The notes under the pieces: generated by a model
Told to the model about the DNA's origin: nothing
Database searches by the model: none
The model's input: only the letters and a program-made list of their open reading frames with translations
Program-made: the position numbers and the translations under genes
Assembly (NCBI GenBank): GCA_036376135.1
Contig: DASVAW010000104.1
Coordinates: 1-34,709 of the forward strand
Direction: 5' to 3'
DNA: 34,709 nt
Source: Candidatus Polarisedimenticolaceae bacterium
Lineage (GTDB): Bacteria; Acidobacteriota; Polarisedimenticolia; Polarisedimenticolales; DASRJG01
In this document: in pieces, positions 23,522 through 30,876 of the stretch
Position numbering within the stretch: position 1 is the first letter of the stretch
Layout of the letters: the number at the start of each line of letters is the position of its first letter

Positions 23522-24091
23522 TCAACGGCCCGGACGTGCCTTCAACTGGACCTTGCGGTCCTTGACCACGACGCGAAGCTCGATCTTCTCACACCCCGAC
23601 TTCTCGCGCAGCCTCCCGGCCTGGGAGGCGATCCCCTTGACGAAACTCTCGAAGGAGACCGAGGACTCGGCCTCCCCGGAGCGGCGGCGCGCGTCGAGGA
23701 ACTTCGCGTGGAGGACCTTCAGGTAGTCGCGGTCGCGGACCGGGTCCTGGATGTTGCAGGTGGCGACGACGCTTTCGTCCCTCGCCCCGCGGTCGGCGAC
23801 GGCGGGGGCCGGACGATCCCCCTCCTCGAGGGTGCGCAGCGTCTTGGACCACAGCTCCGAAAGGCTGTTGTAGCGGCTGACGAGGGAGTTGAAGTGGAAG
23901 CGGGTCGCGTACTTTCGGATCGGCGCGTGGGAGTACCGCTTGATGATCCGCTCGAGCTCGGCCCGGAGCTCGTTGGGCTGCCGGGGGATCGAGCCGGCGA
24001 AGAACATGTCGTACTGGACCTTCAGCTGCCGGATGCCGTTCTCCAGCCGTTCGAGGTCGATTTCGACTTCGGGCGAGACGGCATCGTGCAA
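23522..24091 (-). CDS. Uncharacterised conserved-looking protein, first gene of the purH operon
   Basis: About 189 residues, soluble, no signal peptide. An alpha-helical N-terminal part (EIDLERLENGIRQLKVQYDMFFAG) is followed by PRQPNELRAELERIIKRYSHAP, and by RYATRFHFNSLVSRYNSLSELWSK-like helices that alternate basic and aromatic residues. A Pro/Ala linker leads to a C-terminal block with VSFESFVKGIASQAGRL and a basic end. Similar proteins occur beside polar-growth and TPR genes in acidobacteria and myxobacteria, but I cannot name a function. The proposed TTG at 24089-24091 has AGGGG seven bases upstream and fits the promoter at 24142-24171; other starts upstream lie above that promoter. Confidence 0.65.
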   Translation of the reverse strand: MHDAVSPEVEIDLERLENGIRQLKVQYDMFFAGSIPRQPNELRAELERIIKRYSHAPIRKYATRFHFNSLVSRYNSLSELWSKTLRTLEEGDRPAPAVADRGARDESVVATCNIQDPVRDRDYLKVLHAKFLDARRRSGEAESSVSFESFVKGIASQAGRLREKSGCEKIELRVVVKDRKVQLKARPGR

Positions 24092-24102
24092 CGCGGAACC
24101 CC

Positions 24103-24108
24103 TATACT
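24103..24108 (+). promoter_or_regulatory. -10-like element for selA
   Basis: TATACT at 24103-24108 points toward selA (ATG at 24166). No -35 match is found at 16-18 bases. It faces an identical TATACT on the other strand 33 bases away. Confidence 0.45.
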
Positions 24109-24141
24109 CGGGCCGGCCCGAGACGACGACGACCCGCGGGG

Positions 24142-24171
24142 AGTATAGGTTCCTGGAGCCGGCCCATGCAA
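24142..24171 (-). promoter_or_regulatory. Promoter of the purH operon, overlapping the selA start
   Basis: On the minus strand TTGCAT (24166-24171) and TATACT (24142-24147) are 18 bases apart. The -35 hexamer covers the selA start codon. It would serve the gene starting at 24091. Confidence 0.55.
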
Positions 24172-25584
24172 TCGAACGGTGCGTCCCCGAGCGACCTCCC
24201 GTCGGTGGGGAAACTTCTAGAAACACGCCCCATCCGGGAGCTCGCGGACGAGGTGGGGATCTCCCTTGCGACCTCGCTCGTCCGCGAGATCCTCGACGAG
24301 CTCCGAACCCGCGTCCTCGCCGGGGAGATCGATCGGGGGACCCTCGAGTCGGCGTGTGAGCCGGCCGCGATCGCCCGCCGAGCGCGCAACGCCGCGACGG
24401 CGCTCCTGCGCCCCGCCCCGTCCGTGGTGATCAACGCCACCGGCGTCGTCGCCCACACCAATCTGGGCCGTTCGATCCTCTCTCCCGGGGCGGCAGGCCG
24501 GGTGGCCGAGGCGGCGGTCCGTTACCTCGACCTCGAATACGATCTCGTAACCGGCACGCGAGGCAGCCGCGGCTCCCATCTCGAGCCGCTGCTCGCGCGG
24601 TTGTTCCCGGGGTGCGCCTCGCTCGCGGTGAACAACAACGCCGCCGCGATCCTCCTCGCGCTGCGCGCCCTCGCGCGGGGGAAGGAGGTCGTCGTCTCGC
24701 GCGGCGAGCTCGTCGAGATCGGCGGATCGTTCCGAGTCCCGGACATCCTCGCCGCGTCGGGGGCGAGGCTGCGCGAGGTCGGGACGACGAACCGCACCCG
24801 CGCCGCCGACTACGAAGCGGCGCTGGGGCCGAAGACCGGCGCGATCCTCAAGGTCCACACGTCGAACTTCAAGGTCGTCGGCTTCACGGAGGAGGCGCCG
24901 ATCGCCGCGCTCGCCGGGATCGCACGCGCGGCGGGGATCCCCCTGATCGTGGACTGGGGGAGCGGCGACCTCGTCGACCTCGCCCCCGTGGGGATCCACG
25001 ACGAGGTTCCCGTCCGCCGGCTGCTCGAGGATGGCGCCTCGGTCGTGACCTTCAGCGGGGACAAGCTCCTGGGCGGGCCGCAGGCGGGAATCGCCGTGGG
25101 GGAACGCGACCTTATCCGCGCGATGAAGCGGGACCCGCTCGCGCGCGCGCTCCGTCTCGATCGGCTGCTGACCGCGGCGCTCCACGAGACCCTCGCGAGC
25201 TACGTTCGCGGGCGCGCGCTCGACGAGGTGCCGACCCTGCGCATGCTCGCGCTGCCGAAAGAGCGCGTCGCCGCGCGCGCCCGCGCCCTCGTCGACGCGC
25301 TCGGGGGAGCGCAGGGGGTCTCGATCGTGGACGGCGTGTCGCGGCCGGGAGGAGGGTCCTCCCCCGTCGGGGAGATCCCGACCGCACTGATCGCGGTCGA
25401 GCGCTCCGGGGGGGAGCTCGTCCGCATCGAGCGCGCGCTGCGCCGGGGCGAGCCGTCGATCGTGGCGCGGATCCAGGACGGGGTGTTGCTGCTCGACCTG
25501 CGGACCGTCCTCGAGGACGAGGACCCGATCGTGGCGACCCGACTGCGCGAGGAGCTCCTGCGAGCCCGCGGCGCGAAAAAATAG
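24166..25584 (+). CDS. selA: L-seryl-tRNA(Sec) selenium transferase
   Basis: 472 residues, normal for SelA. A PLP enzyme that converts Ser-tRNA(Sec) to Sec-tRNA(Sec) using selenophosphate. The N-terminal helical tRNA-binding part (LPSVGKLLETRPIRELADEVG) is followed by NATGVVAHTNLGRS (90-103), NNNAAAILLAL (156-166), SRGELVEIGGSFRVP (178-192), EVGTTNRTRAADYEAAL, VDWGSGDL (262-269) and the Schiff-base lysine in TFSGDKLLGGPQAG (K300). It implies that the genome encodes selenoproteins and the rest of the Sec machinery. selB, selD and tRNA-Sec are not in this window. The start ATG has GGAG upstream. Confidence 0.96.
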   Translation: MQSNGASPSDLPSVGKLLETRPIRELADEVGISLATSLVREILDELRTRVLAGEIDRGTLESACEPAAIARRARNAATALLRPAPSVVINATGVVAHTNLGRSILSPGAAGRVAEAAVRYLDLEYDLVTGTRGSRGSHLEPLLARLFPGCASLAVNNNAAAILLALRALARGKEVVVSRGELVEIGGSFRVPDILAASGARLREVGTTNRTRAADYEAALGPKTGAILKVHTSNFKVVGFTEEAPIAALAGIARAAGIPLIVDWGSGDLVDLAPVGIHDEVPVRRLLEDGASVVTFSGDKLLGGPQAGIAVGERDLIRAMKRDPLARALRLDRLLTAALHETLASYVRGRALDEVPTLRMLALPKERVAARARALVDALGGAQGVSIVDGVSRPGGGSSPVGEIPTALIAVERSGGELVRIERALRRGEPSIVARIQDGVLLLDLRTVLEDEDPIVATRLREELLRARGAKK

Positions 25585-25656
25585 TCTGGCGCGCGGCCTC
25601 CCGCGCCCCCTCTATTCCCACCATGAGATCCGGTTGTCCCGGGAGCGGCTCGGGAC

Positions 25657-28600
25657 GTGGGGGGTGGGGTGCCTGCCGAGTCGCCGCCTCACGACGAACA
25701 CACCGGGCGCCGCATCGGCGCCTACGACGTCCTCGAGCTCCTCGGCCGCGGGGGGATGGGCGAGGTGTATCGCGGCTGGGACACGAAGCTGCGACGCGAG
25801 GTGGCCCTCAAGGCGCTCCCGACCGAGCTCCTCGCGGACGACCGGGCGCGCGCCAGGTTCCTGCGGGAGACGCGTCTAGCCTGCCGGGTCGTCCACCCTT
25901 ACGTCGCGACGGTCTTCGACGTCGTGGAGGACGAGGATCGTCCCTGGATCGTGATGGAGCGGATCGAGGGGCGGCGCCTCGATCACTTCCTCGCGGACGA
26001 CGCGCCCGCGCTCGCCGAGGTCGCCCGGCTCGGCCTCGAGGTCGCCGAGGCCCTGCAGGCGATCCACGGCTCCGGGCTCGTCCACCGGGACCTGAAGCCC
26101 GGCAACGTGATGGTCACGACGGCGGGGCACGTCAAGGTGATGGACTTCGGCGTCGCCTATCCGCTGCGCGTGCTGGAGCCACCCGGCGGGGACACGGCCT
26201 CCGGAAGCACGGAGCCGTCGCTGACCGGCGAGGGTTACGGCGTCGGGACCGTCGCGTACATGTCCCCGGAGCAGGTACGGGGCGCCGAGGTGGATCCTCG
26301 CAGCGACCTCTTCTCCCTGGGCATCCTCCTTTACGAGGCGATCACCGGGGAGCACCCGTTCCAGCGGGAGTCGATCTGGGCGACGGCCTCGGCGATCGTG
26401 AACGACCCTCCGGGGACGGGGCCGGAGCCCCGGACGCTGACGGAGTCCGGGCCGCTGCGGCGCGTGGTCATCCAGCTCCTCGAGAAGGACCCTGCGCGCC
26501 GGCCGCAATCGAGCGACGAAGTCGTCCGGCAGCTTCGCGCGATCGTGCGCGGGGAGCCGTTGCCCGTGCCCTCCGAAGAGGCCGCCCCGGCCGGCGTGCG
26601 TCGGGCGGTGATCGCCGCGGTCGTCGTCGTGGCGGCGGCGTTCGTCGTGTACCGACTGTGGACCGGGACGCCGCCCGCGACGGGCCGTCCGACCGTCGCC
26701 GTCCTCCCCTTCGAGGACCGGACCGGGGAGGCGGGGGAGACCGATCGCGGGGACATGCTCGCCGACCTGCTCGCCGCCGACCTCGGCCGGGGCGCCGTGC
26801 GCGCGGTCGGACGCGAACGGCTCCAGCCGGCCCTCGCGGGGATCGGCGCGTCCGGGGCGGGGGTGTTTCCGGAGGTGGGGCGGCTGACCGGCGCGGCGTG
26901 GATCGTGACGGGGCAGCTCTACCGCGAGGGCGCGAGTTATCACGCGGCGTACGCGGTGCGCAGGACCGGCGCCAGCTCGAGCTCCGCTTCCTTCAAGGCG
27001 TCGGCCGGCTCGGTCACCGCCCTCGCCGATCTGATGCGTCCGAAGATCCTCGAGACGATCGCGCCCGACGCGACGCGCGCTCAGCGGGAGGCGCGGGCGT
27101 GGCCCGCGCGCGACGACGCCTCGGCCCTGCTCGAACAGCGCGCGCGCAGGGCGATGCGCGAGCTTCGATTCCTCGATGCGATCGACCACGCGGTGAGGGC
27201 GCTCGAGCTCGAACCGGACTACCTGCCCGCCGCGCTCGTGCACGCGCGGGCCCTCGACGCAGCGGGATTCGGCAAACGCGCGCTCGCCGCCGCGGAGCGG
27301 GCGTTGCGGATCGCGCGCCGGCCCGGCGCCGCGCCGGGGAGCGTCTGGAGCATGGAGGCCGCGGCGGTCGACGCGAGGATCCGCGATCGCCTTTCGGAGG
27401 CGGTCGAGCTGCGCCGCGGGCTGGCCGAGGGCGCCTCGGACGACCCGGAGGCATGGCTCGAGCTCGCTTCGACGCTGCGGGCCGCGGGGAAGCTCGACGA
27501 GGCGACGGCGGCCGCCGAGAAAGCCGAGGCGCTCGATCCGAGGGACGCACGGGTGTTCATCGTGCGGGCGAAGGTGGCGGTGGCGCAGGGGAAGTTCCCG
27601 GAGGCTCAGGCGCGGCTGGACAAGGCAGAAGCGCTGTTCGCGGAGGTGGGGAGCGCGGAAGGGGCGGCGTCGGTCGCCTACGAGCGGGGGAGCCTCGAGC
27701 GCGGGCGCTCGGATCAACAGGCGGCCAAGCTTCGGTACGAGGACGCCGAGCGGCGCTACCGCGAAGCCGAGTTCGAGGGGGGAGTGGCACGAGCCCAGGC
27801 GGCGGGGGCGATGGCGGCGATCTTCCTCGGTCGCTTCGCCGAGGCGGCGCCGTTGTGCGAGACCGCGAGCCGGTCGGCGCGTGCCCGCGGGGATTTCCGC
27901 CTCGCGATCGAGGTCCGCGGCGCGGTCGGGGCGGCGCTTTACGCGAGAGGGGACACCTCGGGTGCGGAGCGTTACCTGCGCGAGGCGGTCTCCGACGCCT
28001 CGGCCCTCGAGAACGACGCCTTGAGGCTGAATCCGCTCGTCAACCTGGCGGGCCTTCTCGCCGGCACCGGGCGCGCGGGGGAGGGCGCGTTGCTCGCGAG
28101 CGACGTGCTGGCGCTCGCCCGTTCCCGGGGAAGGAAGGACCTCGAGTGCGTGGCCCGGACCCTCCTGGCCGACGCGGCCTACCAGATGGGGCGGCTGGGA
28201 GAGGCGATCGAGGAGTACGAGGCGGCCGAGTTGATCGCGGCAGGGGGCGGAGTCTCGCCCGACCAGCGATTCGGCGTGCTCGAGTACCTCACCGAGGCGC
28301 TCGACTGGACCTGCGACTCCGGCCGTGCGCTCGACACGAATCGCCGCGCTCTCGAGGTGGCGGCGGCGGGCGACCAACGCATGCTCCGGGCCTACGGGCT
28401 GCTCCGTCGCGCGGAGCTGCGTGGGGGGATCGGCGATTTCGAAGGCGCCGACCTCGACCTGACCGAGACCGAAGGGTTGATCGGTAGCGAGGGGGACGAG
28501 TTGCTCGACATGAAGCCCCGCGTGCAGCTCGCGCGCGCGACGCTCGAGGTCTACGCGGGGTCGCTCGGTCGCGCGCAGTCCCCGCTCGGGAAGATCGTCG

Positions 28601-29055
28601 CGGAGGGCGAATCGACCGGGGCGCACGGCGTCGAGATGGCGGCGAGACTGACGACGGCCCTCGCGGCGCTCGAGCGTGGCGACCCGCGGTCCGCGGTGCG
28701 GCAGGCGGAGCGCGTCCTCGGATCGAAACGCGCCACCGTTCCCGAGCGGGCCCGGGCTCGCAGCCTGCTGGCTCGCTCGCTGGCGTCGGCGCGCCAGTTC
28801 GAGCGCGCCGCCGCGGAGGCCCGCGCGGCCCTCGACGAGGGCGCGGCGATCGGGATCCCGCTGGTCGTCGCGGAGTCATCGGCGGTCCTCGTGTCGCTGC
28901 CCCCGGCCGCGCGTCCCGCGGGCGTCGGCGCCCTGCGCGAGGACGGCCTGCGCGCCCTGGCGACGTGCGAGTCGGCGGTCCCCGAGGCGCGACGGGGCGA
29001 CTACAGGCGGCGTGCCGATCTCGAGATGCTCTTCAGCGTGCTGCGAGGCTCGTGA
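25657..29055 (+). CDS. Membrane Ser/Thr protein kinase with TolB-like and TPR sensor part
   Basis: 1132 residues. Hanks-type kinase domain (about 22-295): LGRGGMGEVYRG, catalytic lysine VALKAL at 52, HRDLKPGN at 143-150, DFGVA at 163-167, GTVAYMSPEQ at 197-206. One membrane helix (AVIAAVVVVAAAFVVYRLW) is near 317-335. A periplasmic TolB/FlgO-like domain begins PTVAVLPFEDRTGE near 345 and runs to ~460 (AAWIVTGQLYREGASYHAAYAVR). About 650 residues of TPR-like helices follow. This is the PknB-type architecture common in acidobacteria. GTG at 25657 is weakly supported; GTG at 25669 is equally possible. First gene of a four-gene operon, 25 bases before the next. Confidence 0.93.
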   Translation: MGGGVPAESPPHDEHTGRRIGAYDVLELLGRGGMGEVYRGWDTKLRREVALKALPTELLADDRARARFLRETRLACRVVHPYVATVFDVVEDEDRPWIVMERIEGRRLDHFLADDAPALAEVARLGLEVAEALQAIHGSGLVHRDLKPGNVMVTTAGHVKVMDFGVAYPLRVLEPPGGDTASGSTEPSLTGEGYGVGTVAYMSPEQVRGAEVDPRSDLFSLGILLYEAITGEHPFQRESIWATASAIVNDPPGTGPEPRTLTESGPLRRVVIQLLEKDPARRPQSSDEVVRQLRAIVRGEPLPVPSEEAAPAGVRRAVIAAVVVVAAAFVVYRLWTGTPPATGRPTVAVLPFEDRTGEAGETDRGDMLADLLAADLGRGAVRAVGRERLQPALAGIGASGAGVFPEVGRLTGAAWIVTGQLYREGASYHAAYAVRRTGASSSSASFKASAGSVTALADLMRPKILETIAPDATRAQREARAWPARDDASALLEQRARRAMRELRFLDAIDHAVRALELEPDYLPAALVHARALDAAGFGKRALAAAERALRIARRPGAAPGSVWSMEAAAVDARIRDRLSEAVELRRGLAEGASDDPEAWLELASTLRAAGKLDEATAAAEKAEALDPRDARVFIVRAKVAVAQGKFPEAQARLDKAEALFAEVGSAEGAASVAYERGSLERGRSDQQAAKLRYEDAERRYREAEFEGGVARAQAAGAMAAIFLGRFAEAAPLCETASRSARARGDFRLAIEVRGAVGAALYARGDTSGAERYLREAVSDASALENDALRLNPLVNLAGLLAGTGRAGEGALLASDVLALARSRGRKDLECVARTLLADAAYQMGRLGEAIEEYEAAELIAAGGGVSPDQRFGVLEYLTEALDWTCDSGRALDTNRRALEVAAAGDQRMLRAYGLLRRAELRGGIGDFEGADLDLTETEGLIGSEGDELLDMKPRVQLARATLEVYAGSLGRAQSPLGKIVAEGESTGAHGVEMAARLTTALAALERGDPRSAVRQAERVLGSKRATVPERARARSLLARSLASARQFERAAAEARAALDEGAAIGIPLVVAESSAVLVSLPPAARPAGVGALREDGLRALATCESAVPEARRGDYRRRADLEMLFSVLRGS

Positions 29056-29080
29056 AGCCCGAAACGTGGAGGTGACGATC

Positions 29081-29716
29081 ATGGCGGAAGGTGCGTGGAA
29101 GACCTGGCTCCCGTGGTTCGTGGTCGTGATCCTGGTGATCATCGTCGTGTGGAAGGGCGGATCCGACTCGGGTCTCGCGGACCGCGTGGCCGAGGTCGAG
29201 AAGTGCTGTAATGAGCTCAAGGACTGCTGTGAGGACGGCGGTCCGGGTCGCAAGCCCATCATCGTCCTGGATCCGCCTTCGACCGGAACGCTGACTGCGA
29301 TCTGGTCGGTCGACGGCACGACCTTGACCACCGCGGCGCAGTGGGGGGACTCCGGGGAGCTCAACGAGGGGGCGTTCGGCGAGATCGCGATGTTCGGCGC
29401 GACCGACACCGCGGGCGGGAGCGAGTTCGTCGCTTCGAGCATGACGCTCGTCCTCACGGACGATGACGCGGCGAGCCATACCCTCGTCGTGGAGCGGACG
29501 CCCACGGATCACCTCTCCTGGACGCTCGACGGCAACGCCCTGCTCGCGTGCGACACGACGAGCGGCAACGGAGTACCCGACTGCAAGGCGGGGTCGCTCG
29601 GCCTGCCCCCGGAATTGAAGGGCACGATCACCGCGCTCACGACCGTTCCGCCGACGCCGGCGCCGGGCTCGGGGGTCGTCACGACCGTCGACCGGGTCCG
29701 CCTGCAGACCCGGTAG
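29081..29716 (+). CDS. Single-pass membrane-anchored protein with two cysteine pairs
   Basis: 211 residues. A membrane helix at 9-24 (WLPWFVVVILVIIVVW) is followed by a short coiled coil and two adjacent-cysteine pairs (C42-C43 and C49-C50, in EKCCNELKDCC). A beta-rich C-terminal domain (about 60-205) has IIVLDPPSTGTLTAIWSVDG, SEFVASSMTLVLTDDD and a third cysteine region (LLACDTT, PDCKAG). The N-terminal helix with no clear cleavage site suggests an anchored protein with the domain outside the membrane. ATG at 29081 follows a near-perfect GGAGGTGA five bases upstream, the strongest ribosome site seen. The stop TAG shares its last base with the GTG start of the next gene. No family is recognised. 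Confidence 0.75.
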   Translation: MAEGAWKTWLPWFVVVILVIIVVWKGGSDSGLADRVAEVEKCCNELKDCCEDGGPGRKPIIVLDPPSTGTLTAIWSVDGTTLTTAAQWGDSGELNEGAFGEIAMFGATDTAGGSEFVASSMTLVLTDDDAASHTLVVERTPTDHLSWTLDGNALLACDTTSGNGVPDCKAGSLGLPPELKGTITALTTVPPTPAPGSGVVTTVDRVRLQTR

Positions 29717-30876
29717 TGGGCACCGGATCTCTTGGATCGGTCGTCGCCGCACTGGCCGCGAGCGCCGGGCTCGCTGCCGGTGTGGTGACGCCGCCCGACG
29801 TCCTGCGGTTCTCCGAGAACCTGCACGGCGCCTACCGCGGGGTCGGCTACGATCGCGATCGCGCGCGCGTGGTGGTCGCGACGGACCGCGGGCTCTACCT
29901 CATCGACCCGCGCGGCGGCGGGCCGCTCGCCGGGGCGGTGACGCCGGTCCCGCTCGAGGGTTGGAGCGAGTCGAAGCGGCTCACGCCTTGCCGGGACGGC
30001 GGCATCGTCGTCGCGGCCCAGGCGGGCGAGGACGGAATCACCCGACTCGACGTGCACGCGCTGAGCGGCGGCCTCGAGGCGCGCATCGAGGCACCCTCTG
30101 GGCGGCCGTTCCGTTCTTTCGTACTCGGGGGGCCGGGGCGGGCCATTGCGACGGTGACCGCGTGCGCCACGCAACGCTGGTGTTGGCAGTTGTGGACCCG
30201 TGGCGGCACGAACGCAGGCCAGTTCGAGACGGCAGCGGGAGTCAAGGCGGGCTTCGACCCCACGGGGGAGCGCCTTCTGGTGGTCTGGGACGATCACGTC
30301 GAGGTTCGGGACGGGCGTGGCGCGGTCGTCGGTAAGACGATCCAGGGTGCCTTTCACAAGGCGGCGATGTCGGATATGGCCCGTGTCCTCGTTCTCAACC
30401 GTGACGACGATCGGACGCGGGTCGTCGTCATGAAGGACGGCCGCTCCGTTTCTCATGCCTTCGACGCGATTGTCCACGGCGTCGCGGTCGCGCCGGACGG
30501 CCGATCGGCGTGGGCGTGGTTTCGCGGCGGCGTGATCCGTTCGATCGACGTGGAGGCCGGAACGGTCGGGAAGGCGATCTCCGTGGCGGAGTCGTCACGC
30601 GAGAGTCTGGAGGTGACCTCCTTGGTCGCCGAAGACCGGGGCACGGCGCTCGTGGGATTCGCGACGCGGCCCGCGGGGACGGAGGTCTTCAACGGGGGAC
30701 GGATCGCCCGGATCGACCCCAAGGACGTCCTTTGGCGACAGGAATTCGCGACCCCGAGCCCCACCGCCTTCTTCCCCGCGGCGCTGCCCGCAGGAGGCGT
30801 CGCCATCGCCTGGAACCGCGAGGCTCTTGCCGTCGTCAAGCAGGACATGACGAAATCGAAGAGGAAACGTCGATGA
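29716..30876 (+). CDS. Exported beta-propeller-like protein
   Basis: 386 residues. The N-terminus (VVAALAASAGLAAG, followed by VVTPPD) looks like a signal peptide. Repeated blade-like units of about 40-50 residues show alternating strands (YDRDRARVVVATDRGLYLIDPR; DGGIVVAAQAGEDGITRLDVHA; PTGERLLVVWDDHVEVRDGRG; DGRSAWAWFRGGVIRSIDVEAG; GGRIARIDPKDVLWRQEF), the look of WD/PQQ-type propellers. The end is basic (TKSKRKRR). The start is GTG at 29716, overlapping the previous TAG by one base, so it is translationally coupled. The family cannot be named more closely; a binding or sensing role is inferred. Confidence 0.75.
   Translation: MGTGSLGSVVAALAASAGLAAGVVTPPDVLRFSENLHGAYRGVGYDRDRARVVVATDRGLYLIDPRGGGPLAGAVTPVPLEGWSESKRLTPCRDGGIVVAAQAGEDGITRLDVHALSGGLEARIEAPSGRPFRSFVLGGPGRAIATVTACATQRWCWQLWTRGGTNAGQFETAAGVKAGFDPTGERLLVVWDDHVEVRDGRGAVVGKTIQGAFHKAAMSDMARVLVLNRDDDRTRVVVMKDGRSVSHAFDAIVHGVAVAPDGRSAWAWFRGGVIRSIDVEAGTVGKAISVAESSRESLEVTSLVAEDRGTALVGFATRPAGTEVFNGGRIARIDPKDVLWRQEFATPSPTAFFPAALPAGGVAIAWNREALAVVKQDMTKSKRKRR

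Noticed and set aside
24612-28487. A 1291-residue plus-strand open frame
   Set aside because: It overlaps selA and the kinase in another frame and is Arg/Gly/Pro rich without motifs; the overlapped genes have clear active sites.
25876-28626. A 916-residue minus-strand open frame
   Set aside because: Antisense shadow of the kinase gene with no recognisable domain.
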